Position numbers and translations under genes: made by a program. Source: Lysobacter sp. Root76 (GTDB taxonomy: Bacteria; Pseudomonadota; Gammaproteobacteria; Xanthomonadales; Xanthomonadaceae). From it: a stretch of DNA of 64,000 nt. Within the stretch, counting starts at the first letter, position 1. Every line of letters starts with the position of its first letter. Shown here piece by piece: positions 47,110 through 59,260 of the stretch. Location: NCBI RefSeq assembly GCF_001428685.1, contig NZ_LMIK01000001.1, positions 316,455 to 380,454 on the forward strand, written 5' to 3'. Under the pieces are notes generated by a model. It was not told the DNA's origin. It did not search any database and saw only the letters and a list, made by a program, of their open reading frames with translations.

Positions 47110-48939
47110 ATGATCGACATCTTTCTGGTATTCGCGCTCGCGATCGGCCTGGGCTGGCCCCTGGGCTTGTATTTGGCGCGCGTGATGCGCGGCGCGCCCT
47201 CCAAGCTCGACCGCGTGTTCGGGCCGTTCGAGCGCGCGATCTATCGCGCGCTGGGCACCGACCCGGCGCGCGGCATGAGCTGGCGCGGCTACGCCCGCGC
47301 CTTCGTGCTGAGCAATCTGGTTCTTGCGGTGCTGGTGTGGCTGCAGTTCATGACCCAGGCCTGGCTGCCCCTGAATCCTGACGGCATCCCCAACCTGCGT
47401 TGGGACACGGCCCTGCACACCATGGTGTCGTTTCTGACCAACACCAATCAGCAGCACTACTCCGGCCAGGCGCAGCTGAGCTATCTCTCGCAGATGGTCG
47501 GCATCGTCGGCCTGCAGGTGGCGACGCCGATGATGGGGCTGGCGATGGTGGTGGCCACGCTGCGCGGATTGTTCGGCGGCCGCCAGGCGATGGACGCCGG
47601 CCGCGAGGCCTGCGAGGCGGCTTGCGAAGCGCCCGCCGACCAGGTGCCCGCATCCGGCCCGGTGTACGGCGCGCGCAGCGCCGCCAAGGCCAAGCTTCCG
47701 GCCGAGGGCGAAGCCCGCGACCTGGGCAACTACTGGGTCGACGTGACCCGCGCCACCCTGCGCTTCATGCTGCCGCTGTGCCTGCTGTGGGCGCTGCTGC
47801 TGACCGCACAGGGCGTGCCCTCGACCTTGAGCGCCGGCCCCAGCGTGCAGCCGGTCGACGCCAGCGTGGAGATGAAGGGGCAGAAGATTCCGCTGGGTCC
47901 GGTCGCGCCCATGGTCGCAGCCAAGCAGTTGGGCACCAACGGCGGCGGCTGGTACGGCCCCAATAGCTCGGTGCCGCTGGAAAACCCGACCCCGTTCTCC
48001 AACCTGCTGGAAATCCTCGCGATCATCTTAATCCCGATCGCGGTGACCTTCATGGTCGGACCGTTCACCGGACGCCGCCGCCTCACCGCGATGGTGTTCG
48101 GCAGCATGCTGCTGATGTCGGTGATCTCGACCGGCGCCGCGGTGGTGTCGGAGGCGTACTCGCCGACCAGCACCGACGCAGCGTTGATGGAAGGCAAGGA
48201 AGTCCGCTTCGGCGCCACCACTTCGGCGCTGTGGGCCGCGGTCACCACCCAGACCAGCAACGGCTCGGTCAACGCCATGCACGACTCGCTGGCGCCGCTG
48301 ACCGGCGGCGTGGCCCTGGTCAACATGCTGGTCAACGCGATCTGGGGCGGCATCGGCTGCGGCTTGCAGCAGTTCCTGGTGTATCTGCTGCTGGCGGTGT
48401 TCCTGGCCGGCCTGATGACCGGACGCACGCCGGAATTGTTCGGACGCAAGATCGAAGCGCCCGAGGTGCGCCTGCTGGCCTTGCTGATCCTGCTGCAGCC
48501 GCTGGTGGTGCTGGGCTTCACCGCGATCACCGTGGCGCTGCCGTCGATCACCGGCAATTCCAATCCGGGCTTCCACGGCATCGCTCAGGTGTTCTACGAG
48601 TACACCTCGGCCTTCGCCAACAACGGTTCCGGTTTCGAGGGCCTGGGCGACGCCACCTATTGGTGGAACCTGAGCTGCTCGGCGGTGCTGGCGCTGGGCC
48701 GCTATCCGGCCCTGATCGTGCCGCTGGCCGTCGCCGGCCTGCTCGCGCGCAAGCGCGTCGCGCCGGAAGGCAGCGGAACCCTGCACGTGGAAACGCCGAC
48801 CTTCGCCCTGACCCTGATCGCGGTGATCGTGATCCTGACCGTACTGCAATTCATGCCTGCGCTGGTGCTGGGCCCGGTGGCCGATCACCTGTCGCTGGCC
48901 GCCGTGTCGACCGCCGCTACGCCGTCGCCGGCTCTCTGA
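47110..48939 (+). CDS. kdpA: KdpA, potassium channel subunit of the Kdp ATPase
   Basis: Membrane subunit that selects and passes potassium, 609 residues with about ten helices. The selectivity-filter loops are visible: [44 protein letters not shown] and [12 protein letters not shown]. The start is ATG 47110 ([15 protein letters not shown]); a TTG three codons earlier is less likely. The segment about 160-205 ([21 protein letters not shown]...) is a longer hydrophilic loop than I expect. Confidence 0.95.
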   Translation: MIDIFLVFALAIGLGWPLGLYLARVMRGAPSKLDRVFGPFERAIYRALGTDPARGMSWRGYARAFVLSNLVLAVLVWLQFMTQAWLPLNPDGIPNLRWDTALHTMVSFLTNTNQQHYSGQAQLSYLSQMVGIVGLQVATPMMGLAMVVATLRGLFGGRQAMDAGREACEAACEAPADQVPASGPVYGARSAAKAKLPAEGEARDLGNYWVDVTRATLRFMLPLCLLWALLLTAQGVPSTLSAGPSVQPVDASVEMKGQKIPLGPVAPMVAAKQLGTNGGGWYGPNSSVPLENPTPFSNLLEILAIILIPIAVTFMVGPFTGRRRLTAMVFGSMLLMSVISTGAAVVSEAYSPTSTDAALMEGKEVRFGATTSALWAAVTTQTSNGSVNAMHDSLAPLTGGVALVNMLVNAIWGGIGCGLQQFLVYLLLAVFLAGLMTGRTPELFGRKIEAPEVRLLALLILLQPLVVLGFTAITVALPSITGNSNPGFHGIAQVFYEYTSAFANNGSGFEGLGDATYWWNLSCSAVLALGRYPALIVPLAVAGLLARKRVAPEGSGTLHVETPTFALTLIAVIVILTVLQFMPALVLGPVADHLSLAAVSTAATPSPAL

Positions 48940-48943
48940 GGTA

Positions 48944-50989
48944 ATGACCGTGAGCGAACAACAACATCTGGGTACCCAACGCCGCCATGCCGCGGCCGGG
49001 CTGGACGGCGCGGCTTTCCGCATCGCCCTGCTCGAATCCTTCCGCAAGCTGTCGCCGCGCCAGGCCCTGCGCAGTCCGGTGATGGCGGTCGTGCTGCTGG
49101 GCACGATCCTGTCGGCGCTGATCACCGCGGCCGTGCCGGGCAACGTCGGCTTCGGTATCGCTGTCACTCTGGTCCTGTTCGTGACCGTACTGTTCGCGAA
49201 CTTCGCCGAGGCCGTGGCCGAAGCGCGCGGCCGCGGCCAGGCCGCGTCGCTGCGCGCCGCGCGCCGCGATCTGGTCGCGCGCCGCATCGACGACAACGGC
49301 GTGGAAACGCGCGTGGCGGCCACCCAACTCAAGCGCGGCGATCGCGTGATCGTCTCGGAGAACGAGTTGATTCCGGCCGACGGCGAAATCGTCGAAGGCG
49401 TGGCAACGATCAACGAATCGGCGGTCACCGGCGAATCCGCACCGGTGCTGCGCGAGGCCGGCACCGACCGCTCCGGCGTGATCGGCGGCACCAAGGTGCT
49501 GTCGGACGAAATCGTAGTGCGGGTCAGCGCCGAGCCGGGCGGCAGCTTCCTCGACCGCATGATCGCCCTGGTCGAAGGCGCCAACCGCCAGAAGACGCCG
49601 AACGAAATCGCCCTGACCATGCTGCTGGCGGCGATGACGCTGACCTTCCTGATCGTGGTCGCGACCCTGCCCCTGCTGGCCGGCTTCGTCGGCGCCAAGC
49701 TCGATCCGCTGCTGCTGATCGCGCTGCTGGTGTGCCTGATCCCGACCACCATCGGCGGCCTGCTGCCGGCGATCGGCATCGCCGGCATGAACCGCGCGCT
49801 GTCGGCCAACGTGCTGGCGAAATCCGGCAAGGCGGTCGAGATCGCCGGCGATGTCGACGTACTGCTGCTCGACAAGACCGGCACCATTACCCACGGCGAC
49901 CGCCAGGCGACCGAATTCCACCCGTTGGCCGGCGTCGACCGCTCGCAGTTGCGCGATGCGGCCCTGCTCGCCTCGCTCGCCGATCCCACGCCCGAAGGCA
50001 AGTCGATCGTGCGCCTGGCACGCGAGCAGCACAGCGCCGTGGCCGAACCCGACCATGCCCGCTACCTGCAGTTCACCGCGCAGACACGCATGTCCGGCGT
50101 CGATCTCGACGACGGCCGCGCGATCCGCAAGGGCGCCGGCGACACGATCGGCCAGTACGTGCGCGGTCTCGGCGGCGACGTGGCGCCGGAGCTGACCGCG
50201 CGCATCGAGCAGGTCGCGCGCGGCGGCGCCACTCCGCTGGTGGTGTCCGAAGGGCGCCATGTGCTCGGCGTGGTCGAGCTGTCGGACGTGGTCAAGCACG
50301 GCGTCAGGGAGCGTTTCGCCCGGCTGCGCGCGATGGGCGTGCGCACGGTGATGATCACCGGCGACAACCCGCTGACCGCCGCGGCGATCGCCGCCGAGGC
50401 CGGCGTCGACGACTACATCGCCGAGGCGCGTCCGGAGGACAAGCTCGCGCGCATCCGCGCCGAGCAGGCCGGCGGCCGCCTGGTCGCGATGGTCGGCGAC
50501 GGCACCAACGATGCCCCTGCGCTGGCCCAGGCCGACGTCGGCTTGGCGATGAACTCGGGCACCCAGGCGGCCAAGGAAGCCGGCAACATGGTCGATCTGG
50601 ACTCGGATCCGGCCAAGCTGCTGGCGGTGGTCGAGGTCGGCAAGCAGCAGCTGATCACGCGCGGCGCGCTGACCACGTTCTCGCTCGCAAATGACGTGTC
50701 CAAGTACTTCGCGATCCTGCCGGCGCTGTTCGCCGCGGCGATTCCGCAGATGGCCGCGCTCAACGTGATGCGGCTGTCCAGCCCGGGCAATGCGGTGCTG
50801 GCGGCGCTGATCTTCAACGCGATCATCATCCCGGCCTTGATTCCGCTCGCCCTGGCGGGCGTGCGCTTCAAGCCCGCCAGCGCGGTCGTGCTGCTACGCC
50901 GGAACATGCTGATCTACGGCCTCGGCGGCGTGCTGCTGCCGTTCGTGGGCATCAAGTTGATCGACATGGCCTTGGCCGCGATCGCCTGA
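48944..50989 (+). CDS. kdpB: KdpB, catalytic P-type ATPase subunit
   Basis: P-type ATPase of 681 residues. The phosphorylated Asp is D310 in [22 protein letters not shown] is the actuator TGES and [18 protein letters not shown] the hinge. Transmembrane helices are at about 40-85, 220-275 and 580-680. The ATG follows the kdpA stop after 4 bases, so they are coupled; a GTG two codons in is possible. Confidence 0.96.
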   Translation: MTVSEQQHLGTQRRHAAAGLDGAAFRIALLESFRKLSPRQALRSPVMAVVLLGTILSALITAAVPGNVGFGIAVTLVLFVTVLFANFAEAVAEARGRGQAASLRAARRDLVARRIDDNGVETRVAATQLKRGDRVIVSENELIPADGEIVEGVATINESAVTGESAPVLREAGTDRSGVIGGTKVLSDEIVVRVSAEPGGSFLDRMIALVEGANRQKTPNEIALTMLLAAMTLTFLIVVATLPLLAGFVGAKLDPLLLIALLVCLIPTTIGGLLPAIGIAGMNRALSANVLAKSGKAVEIAGDVDVLLLDKTGTITHGDRQATEFHPLAGVDRSQLRDAALLASLADPTPEGKSIVRLAREQHSAVAEPDHARYLQFTAQTRMSGVDLDDGRAIRKGAGDTIGQYVRGLGGDVAPELTARIEQVARGGATPLVVSEGRHVLGVVELSDVVKHGVRERFARLRAMGVRTVMITGDNPLTAAAIAAEAGVDDYIAEARPEDKLARIRAEQAGGRLVAMVGDGTNDAPALAQADVGLAMNSGTQAAKEAGNMVDLDSDPAKLLAVVEVGKQQLITRGALTTFSLANDVSKYFAILPALFAAAIPQMAALNVMRLSSPGNAVLAALIFNAIIIPALIPLALAGVRFKPASAVVLLRRNMLIYGLGGVLLPFVGIKLIDMALAAIA

Positions 50990-51023
50990 AACCGCCGCGC
51001 CCCTACGTTTTCCAGGAACTGCG

Positions 51024-51626
51024 ATGAACACCACCAGCCTTTCCCAAACCCGCACCATCGACGACCGCACCCCGCTGCGCGCGCCCCTGCTGTTCGCCCT
51101 GGTCGTCCTGCTCGGCTTCGGCCTGCTGTACTGCCTCGCCGGCACCGCGCTGGGCCGGCTCGCCTTCCCCTGGCAGGCCACCGGCAGCCTCGCGCTGCAG
51201 GACGGCAAGGTGCGCGGCTCGACCCTGGTCGCGCAGCCCTTCGCCGACGCGCGCTACTTCCAGCCGCGTCCGTCGGCGGCCAACTACGATCCGATGGCCG
51301 CCGCCGGCAGCAACCTGGCGCGCACCAATCCGGACCTGCGCAAGCGCATGGCCGAGACCGCGATCGCGGTGGCCGAGCGCGACGGCATCGCGGTGAGCGA
51401 CGTTCCGGCCGAGCTCATCACCCAGTCCGGCGGTGGCCTCGACCCGCACCTGTCGCCGCGCGCGGCGCAGGTCCAGGTCGCGCGCGTGGCCAAGGCGCGC
51501 GGCCTGTCCGCCGCCGATGTCGACGCGATGGTCGTCGCGCACACACTGCCGCGTCAGTTCGGCCTGCTCGGCGAACCGCGCGTCAACGTGCTCGAACTCA
51601 ACCTAGCGCTGGATGCCCGCCGCTAA
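51024..51626 (+). CDS. kdpC: KdpC, auxiliary subunit of the Kdp ATPase
   Basis: 200 residues. One N-terminal helix (LLFALVVLLGFGLLYCLAG) anchors a periplasmic domain with VAQPFADARYFQPRPSAANYDPMAAAGSNL, PAELITQSGGGLDPHLSP and the C-terminal GLLGEPRVNVLELNLAL. It lies 34 bases after kdpB. Confidence 0.95.
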   Translation: MNTTSLSQTRTIDDRTPLRAPLLFALVVLLGFGLLYCLAGTALGRLAFPWQATGSLALQDGKVRGSTLVAQPFADARYFQPRPSAANYDPMAAAGSNLARTNPDLRKRMAETAIAVAERDGIAVSDVPAELITQSGGGLDPHLSPRAAQVQVARVAKARGLSAADVDAMVVAHTLPRQFGLLGEPRVNVLELNLALDARR

Positions 51627-51639
51627 GTCCGTCACAAGA

Positions 51640-51666
51640 CCCTCTCCCGCCGACCGCGGGAGAGGG
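51640..51666 (+). other. Perfect hairpin between kdpC and kdpD
   Basis: CCCTCTCCCGC, loop CGACC, GCGGGAGAGGG: 11 perfect pairs, no T-run. It lies just after kdpFABC and before the regulators. It could lower kdpDE expression or protect the upstream mRNA. A similar CTCTCCC/GGGAGAG hairpin is common between Xanthomonad genes. Confidence 0.7.
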
Positions 51667-51731
51667 AGCGATCGCGGCGAGCAGGGCGTCGCCGCGGTTT
51701 TCACTACGCCGCCCACGAAACAGAGCGCACA

Positions 51732-54401
51732 ATGCCGCCCATGACCGATGCCCGCAGCGCTCAGGCAGACGCCCTGATCGGCGAACTCCAACGCCAGGGC
51801 GCCGGCCGCCTGACCGTTTTTCTCGGCGCCGCGCCCGGAGTGGGCAAGACCTACGCCATGCTCAGCCGCGCGCGCGAACTGCAGCGCCGCGGCGCCGATG
51901 TCGTGATCGGCATCGTCGAAACCCACGGCCGCGCCGAAACCGGCGCCCTGGTCGACGGCCTGGAGCTGCTGCCGCGCAAGCGCATCGAGTACCAGGGCCG
52001 CACGATCGAGGAGATGGATCTCGACGCCCTGCTCGCGCGCCGGCCCAAGCTGGCCCTGGTCGACGAGCTGGCGCACCGCAACGCGCCCGGCAGCCGCCAT
52101 GAGCGACGCTGGCAGGACGTGGCCGAACTGCTGGACGCCGGCATCGACGTCTACAGCACGGTCAACATCCAACACCTGGAAAGCCTCAACGACGTCGTCC
52201 ACCGCATCACCGGTGTGCGCGTCGGCGAGACCGTGCCCGATGCGCTGTTCGACCGCCTGCGCGACATCGTGCTGGTCGATCTGCCGCCGCGCGAACTGAT
52301 CGAGCGCCTGCAACAGGGCAAGGTCTACGTGCCCGATCAGGCCGCGCATGCGCTGCAGGCGTTCTTCTCGCCCAGCAACCTGACCGCGCTGCGCGAACTG
52401 GCGATGCAGACCGCCGCCGACCGCGTCGACAGCGATCTGCGCGAGGCCCAGACCGCGCGCGGCCTACCCGGTGTGCCGCTGCGCCGTGGCGTGCTGGTGG
52501 CGATCGACGGGCGCGGCCAGTCCGAATACCTGGTGCGGATCGCGCGCCGCCTGGCCGAACGCCGCGACGCGCCCTGGACCGTGGTCACGGTGCAGACCGG
52601 CGCCGCGCCGGCGGATGCGCAGCAGGTCGAACTCGACCGCGCCTTCGCGCTCGCGCGCCGGCTCGGCGGCGACACCGCGGTGCTGCATGGCGCCAGCATC
52701 GTCGACGCGCTGCTCGATCACGCCGCGCGCGCCGGCATCAGCGCGATCGTGCTCGGCCGCACCCGCGAGCGCCCGGTCGCGCGCATGTTCAACCGCACCC
52801 TGACCCAGCAGCTGATCCAGCGCGGCGCGCACTACGAACTGACCATCGTCAGCACTCCGGAGGCGCGCGCCAAGGCGCGCCGCGCGCTGCGTCCGCTCGG
52901 CGGCCTGCTGACCCGCTCCGACGCCGGCCTGGCGGTGATCGCGGCGGCGTTGGCGACCGCGCTGGCCTGGATCGCCGAACGCTGGATCGGCCTGGACGAT
53001 CTGTCGCTGATCTTCATCGTCGCGGTGGTCGTGGTCGCCGCGCGCACGCGCATGACCGCGGCGGTGATCGCGGCGGTGCTGTGCTTCTTCGCCTACAACT
53101 TCTTCTTCATCGAACCGCGCTACACCTTGCTGATCGGCGCCAGCCAGGGCGTGACCACGGTGGTGCTGTTCCTGGTCGCGGCCCTGGTCGCCGGCCGCCT
53201 GGCGTCGAAGCTGCGCATGCAGGTGCTGGCGCTGCGCGCGGCCAATGCGCACGCGATCGCGCTGCAGACCCTGGGGCGCCAACTCGCCGCCGCCGCCGAC
53301 CTGGGCCAAGTGACCCAGGCCGCGCGCGACGCCTTGCGGCGCTCGCTGGGCGCCGACGCCATTGTGCGCTTCGGCGACACCGGCCTGCACGGCGCCGACC
53401 TGCCCGAACTGACCGACAAGGACCGCGCCGCCGCCGATTGGAGCCTGCGCCACCGCCGGCCGGCCGGGCGCTACACCGACACCCTCGCCGGCTCGGACTG
53501 GTGGTTCCTGCCGTTGGCCGGCGGCGACGGCGGCGTGATCGGCCTGCGCTTCCCGCAACGCGGCGGCCGGCTCGGCCCGGAGCAACAGCGACTGGCCGAA
53601 GCCATGGCCGAGGACATCGCCCAGGCGGCGGTGCGCACGCGCCTGGTCGCCGACCTGGAAAACGCCCGCGTCAGCGGCGAGACCGAACGCCTGCGCTCGG
53701 CGCTGCTGTCGTCGGTCTCGCACGACCTGCGCTCGCCGTTGGCGGCGATCATCGGCGCAGCCAGCAGCCTGGACAACTACGCCGAGGCGATGAGTCGCGA
53801 GGACCGCCACAGCCTGCTGGAAACGGTGCGCATCGAAGGCGAGCGCCTGGACCGCTACATCCAGAACCTGCTCGACATGACCCGGCTCGGCCACGGCGGG
53901 CTCACCCTCAACCGCGACTGGATCGGCGTCGACGAACTGATCGGCTCGGCGGTGACGCGCCTGCAGCGCTACGAACCGGGCGCGCGCTTCGAGATCCGGC
54001 TGGAACCGGAGCTGGGTCCGATCTGGGTCCACCCGGCCCTGGTCGAGCAGGCCTTGTTCAACGTGCTGGAGAACGCCGCCAAGTTCTCGCCCGCGGGCGA
54101 AGCCGTCACCGTCGAAGCGCGCCACGTCGACGGCCAGTTGCGCATCGACGTGCGCGACCGCGGCCCCGGCATTCCCGAGGACGAGCGCAAGCGCATCTTC
54201 GACATGTTCTACAGCGTCGAGCGAGGCGACCGCGGCCGCCAAGGCACCGGCCTGGGCCTGGCGATCTGCCAGGGCATGATCGGCGCCCACGGCGGCAGCG
54301 TCGAGGCGCTACCGGGCGCCCCGGATGAGCATGATCGCCGCGGCACCACGATCCGCATTACCCTGCCACTCATCGAACCCGCCGCGCCCGCAACCGCATG
54401 A
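51732..54401 (+). CDS. kdpD: KdpD, osmosensitive potassium sensor histidine kinase
   Basis: 889 residues. The N-terminal KdpD domain has the P-loop GAAPGVGKTYAML. A universal-stress-like domain follows (RRGVLVAIDGRGQSEYLVRIARRLAERRDA). Four transmembrane helices lie at about 395-495, then a GAF-like region, then the kinase: phospho-acceptor H664 in SSVSHDLRSPLAAIIG, with N, G1 and G2 boxes (NVLENAAKFSP, DRGPGIPEDER, GTGLGLAICQG). ATG 51732 or 51741 is the start. It overlaps kdpE by ATGA. Confidence 0.95.
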   Translation: MPPMTDARSAQADALIGELQRQGAGRLTVFLGAAPGVGKTYAMLSRARELQRRGADVVIGIVETHGRAETGALVDGLELLPRKRIEYQGRTIEEMDLDALLARRPKLALVDELAHRNAPGSRHERRWQDVAELLDAGIDVYSTVNIQHLESLNDVVHRITGVRVGETVPDALFDRLRDIVLVDLPPRELIERLQQGKVYVPDQAAHALQAFFSPSNLTALRELAMQTAADRVDSDLREAQTARGLPGVPLRRGVLVAIDGRGQSEYLVRIARRLAERRDAPWTVVTVQTGAAPADAQQVELDRAFALARRLGGDTAVLHGASIVDALLDHAARAGISAIVLGRTRERPVARMFNRTLTQQLIQRGAHYELTIVSTPEARAKARRALRPLGGLLTRSDAGLAVIAAALATALAWIAERWIGLDDLSLIFIVAVVVVAARTRMTAAVIAAVLCFFAYNFFFIEPRYTLLIGASQGVTTVVLFLVAALVAGRLASKLRMQVLALRAANAHAIALQTLGRQLAAAADLGQVTQAARDALRRSLGADAIVRFGDTGLHGADLPELTDKDRAAADWSLRHRRPAGRYTDTLAGSDWWFLPLAGGDGGVIGLRFPQRGGRLGPEQQRLAEAMAEDIAQAAVRTRLVADLENARVSGETERLRSALLSSVSHDLRSPLAAIIGAASSLDNYAEAMSREDRHSLLETVRIEGERLDRYIQNLLDMTRLGHGGLTLNRDWIGVDELIGSAVTRLQRYEPGARFEIRLEPELGPIWVHPALVEQALFNVLENAAKFSPAGEAVTVEARHVDGQLRIDVRDRGPGIPEDERKRIFDMFYSVERGDRGRQGTGLGLAICQGMIGAHGGSVEALPGAPDEHDRRGTTIRITLPLIEPAAPATA

Positions 54402-55114
54402 CCGAGGACACCGCCGCCGACGTCGCCACCCAGACCGCACGCGTGCTGGTGGTCGACGACGAGCCGCAAATCCGCAAGTTCCTCGATATCAGCCTGCGCG
54501 CGCAGGGCTACGCCGTGGAAACCGCCGACACCGGCGCCGGCGGCCTGGAGGCGCTGGCGACGCATGGCGCCGATCTGGTGATCCTCGACCTCGGCCTGCC
54601 CGACCGCGACGGCCACGAAGTGCTGCGCGAGCTGCGCCAGTGGTCGTCGGTGCCGGTGATCCTGCTGACCGTGCGCGCCGGCGAAGCCGAGAAAGTCGCC
54701 GCGCTCGACGCCGGCGCCAACGACTACGTGACCAAGCCTTTCGGCGTACAGGAGCTGATGGCGCGCGTGCGCGCGCTGCTGCGCTCGCACGCGACCCAGG
54801 GCGAGGCCCTGCCGGTGTTCGACGACGGCCGCCTGCGCATCGACCTGGCCCGGCGCGAGGTGCGCCTGGACGGCGAAAGCGTCGCCCTGGCGCGCAAGGA
54901 ATACGCGCTGCTGGCGCTGCTGGTTCAGCATGCCGGCCGCGTGGTCACCCAGCCGCAGCTACTGCGCGAACTCTGGGGCCCGACCCACCAGCACGACACC
55001 CACTACCTGCGCATCCTGGTCGGCAAACTGCGCCACAAGCTCGGCGACGACGCGGCCGCGCCGCGCTACATCGTCACCGAACCGGGCGTGGGGCTGCGCT
55101 TTATCGAGCGCTGA
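54398..55114 (+). CDS. kdpE: KdpE, response regulator of the kdp operon
   Basis: OmpR-type regulator of 238 residues. The receiver has VDDEPQIRKFLD, the phospho-acceptor Asp in VILDLGLPDRDG (about residue 64) and LTVRAGEAEKVAALDAGANDYVTKPF. The winged-helix domain ends GEDD-like HKLGDDAAAPRYIVTEPGVGLRF. The ATG overlaps kdpD, so the pair is coupled. It presumably binds the site at 46033-46058. Confidence 0.95.
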   Translation: MTEDTAADVATQTARVLVVDDEPQIRKFLDISLRAQGYAVETADTGAGGLEALATHGADLVILDLGLPDRDGHEVLRELRQWSSVPVILLTVRAGEAEKVAALDAGANDYVTKPFGVQELMARVRALLRSHATQGEALPVFDDGRLRIDLARREVRLDGESVALARKEYALLALLVQHAGRVVTQPQLLRELWGPTHQHDTHYLRILVGKLRHKLGDDAAAPRYIVTEPGVGLRFIER

Positions 55115-55675
55115 TTCGGCGAGACGGCACTCGAACGGCGCAGCTCGGACGTGGCTTCAGCGTGAGTGCCGCTTTGAGGCAGGAGCGGCGTTGGTCGCGG
55201 CCGACGCAACGAATGCTGTGCCGCGATCGCGGCTTACGCCGCTCCCACAGAAGGCAGCGGGAGCGTCTCGACACAGCCCTGACAGAAAAGTACGGGCTCA
55301 CCGTATCGCGCCCCCCGGGTCGCCCCGCACGAAACACGTCGCCACTTCCTGTGGGAGTCGCCCCGCACGAAACACGTCGCCGCTTCCTGTGGGAGTCGCA
55401 TGGCGCGAAACGCGTCGCTATTTCCTGTTGGAGTCGCCCCGCACGAAACACGTCGCTGCTTCCTGTAGGAGCGGCGTAAGCCGCGATCGCGCAAGCCCGA
55501 TCGGCTGCGACGCCGCCGGTCGCGCGGCTTCGGCCCAGCGCGTCGCCGGCGGGCTGCCTGTTTCGGTAAGCCAGCGGATCGCGGCTTACGCCGCTCCCAC
55601 AATGGAACGACGTCGGCACATGTGCGGGGCCGCATCGCCGGCCTGGATCGCGTGGGCGTTGCGAAGACCAAGAAA
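55115..55675. repeat. Repeat-rich intergenic region after kdpE
   Basis: No gene. It contains REP-like elements at about 55180, 55225-55249 (reverse), 55464 (forward) and 55577-55601 (reverse), plus a 38-base tandem array. Open frames here are made of repeat and lack starts. No clear terminator for kdpE was found. Confidence 0.75.
55319..55470. repeat. 38-base tandem repeat, four units
   Basis: Units begin at 55319, 55357, 55395 and 55433 with GTCGCCCCGCACGAAACACG (unit 3 differs: GTCGCATGGCGCGAAACGCG). Each ends TTCCTGTGGGA or a close variant, the same bases that begin the REP-like element, and the fourth unit runs straight into a full REP copy. There are no unique spacers, so it is not CRISPR. 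Confidence 0.88.
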
Positions 55676-55677
55676 AG

Positions 55678-55710
55678 CAAAAAGGCCGACAAGTTTCCTT
55701 GTCGGCCTTT
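55678..55710 (-). terminator. Rho-independent terminator after tRNA-Arg
   Basis: Minus strand: AAAGGCCGACAAG, loop GAAA, CTTGTCGGCCTTT then TT. A 13-pair stem, 10 bases after the tRNA CCA. Confidence 0.9.
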
Positions 55711-55719
55711 CGCTTTATA

Positions 55720-55796
55720 TGGTGCGCCCGGAGAGATTCGAACTCCCGACCCCCAAGTTCGTAGCCTGGTGCTCTATCCAGCTGAGCTACGGGCGC
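55720..55796 (-). tRNA. tRNA-Arg (anticodon ACG)
   Basis: Full cloverleaf: acceptor GCGCCCG/CGGGCGC, D arm GCTCAGCTGGATAGAGC, anticodon arm CCAGG-CTACGAA-CTTGG with anticodon ACG (A34 normally becomes inosine), T arm TCGGGAGTTCGAATCTCTCCG-like, discriminator A, encoded CCA. It reads CGU, CGC and CGA. Confidence 0.95.
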
Positions 55797-55807
55797 GCAG
55801 TCGAAGA

Positions 55808-55836
55808 ATTATGACGGAACCGCATTAAATCGTCAA
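55808..55836 (-). promoter_or_regulatory. Sigma-70 promoter of tRNA-Arg
   Basis: Minus strand: TTGACG (55836-55831), 17-base spacer, CATAAT (55813-55808), 11 bases before the mature tRNA. It is near consensus in both boxes. Confidence 0.85.
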
Positions 55837-55903
55837 ACCTTTCGATGCCGTTTCTGCGTCGGATTTCGTTCGCATGACCGCTCGCGTACGAAACCTTCCG
55901 CAG

Positions 55904-55929
55904 ACAAAAGCCGCCCCAAGGCGGCCTTC
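55904..55929 (-). terminator. Rho-independent terminator after tRNA-Ser
   Basis: Minus strand: AAGGCCGCC, loop TTGG, GGCGGCTTTT. It starts about 9 bases after the tRNA CCA. Confidence 0.8.
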
Positions 55930-55937
55930 GTTACAAC

Positions 55938-56030
55938 TGGCGGAGACTGAGGGATTCGAACCCTCGATGGAGCTTTTGACCCCATACTCCCTTAGCAGGG
56001 GAGCCCCTTCGGCCTCTCGGGCAAGTCTCC
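55938..56030 (-). tRNA. tRNA-Ser (anticodon GCT)
   Basis: A 93-base class II tRNA with a long variable arm: acceptor GGAGACT/AGTCTCC, anticodon arm CTCCC-CTGCTAA-GGGAG (anticodon GCT), variable arm around TATGGGGTCAAAAGCTCCAT, T arm with GGTTCGAATCC, discriminator G, encoded CCA. It reads AGC and AGU. Confidence 0.95.
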
Positions 56031-56062
56031 GCGGAAACACGTACAGCGTTCGCGGGCGGGAA

Positions 56063-56090
56063 GCATAACGGCTCGTCCCGCGCGCGGCAA
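56063..56090 (-). promoter_or_regulatory. Probable promoter of tRNA-Ser
   Basis: Minus strand: TTGCCG (56090-56085), 16-base spacer, TTATGC (56068-56063), then a GC-rich discriminator. It lies in the 69 bases between csrA and the tRNA. Confidence 0.55.
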
Positions 56091-56099
56091 ACCTTTTTA

Positions 56100-56303
56100 T
56101 CAGCCTGCCGCGTTTTTGCCGGAGTCGTCCGCCGGTTCTTCGCCGCGCTGGATGCGCTGGTAGATCTCTTCGCGATGCACAGCGACATCTTTCGGTGCGG
56201 TAATACCGATACGCACCTGGTTGCCCTTGACGCCGAGCACGGTGACGGTCACCGAGTCGCCGATCATCAGGGTCTCACCGACGCGACGCGTCAGGATCAG
56301 CAT
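56100..56303 (-). CDS. csrA: Carbon storage regulator CsrA
   Basis: RNA-binding post-transcriptional regulator, 67 residues. [24 protein letters not shown] and [13 protein letters not shown] are standard, with the RNA-contacting R44-like Arg in DVAVHREEI. The frame is open further upstream, but ATG 56303 follows a perfect AGGAGG and gives the normal N-terminus. It is downstream of alaS and just before tRNA-Ser, the common gammaproteobacterial order. Confidence 0.96.
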   Translation of the reverse strand: MLILTRRVGETLMIGDSVTVTVLGVKGNQVRIGITAPKDVAVHREEIYQRIQRGEEPADDSGKNAAG

Positions 56304-56310
56304 TGGAAAA

Positions 56311-56340
56311 CCTCCTCGTGCCGGCAATTCGTTTGCCGGC
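56311..56340 (-). promoter_or_regulatory. Hairpin and Shine-Dalgarno in the csrA leader
   Basis: Minus strand: GCCGGCAA, loop ACGAA, TTGCCGGC (56340-56320), then ACG and AGGAGG (56316-56311). The ribosome site itself contains the GGA core bound by CsrA, so autoregulation here is possible. Confidence 0.6.
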
Positions 56341-56459
56341 GTTGGCGACGATCCGCAAAAAAAGGTCACGGAAAGCGCTTACAGTTTTGTACACAAACGT
56401 GAACCATATTAGCCAGCGGCCAAAATCGGCCGCAAGCGATAGAAGTCACTGTTCGCCGT

Positions 56460-59093
<2,634 letters not shown>

Positions 59094-59260
59094 GCCTGAC
59101 GCGCGAACTCGATAGGACCGGGCCGGACTGAGCGGTCCAGGGCCTCTGCCCTCACGATGGGGGCGTCGACTGGAACAGGCAACCCAAAACCCGAAAGCCG
59201 CGTAGCCTAACAGGCTCCGGGCCCGGTTGCGCGGGGTCCGCAGCCTATTTGGGCTTGCGT

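Noticed and set aside
55319..55470. 38-base repeats as a possible CRISPR array
   Set aside because: Units are directly joined with no unique spacers, and there are no cas genes.
55115..55814. Plus-strand frame of about 290 codons starting inside kdpE
   Set aside because: It runs through repeats and across tRNA-Arg in the antisense direction.
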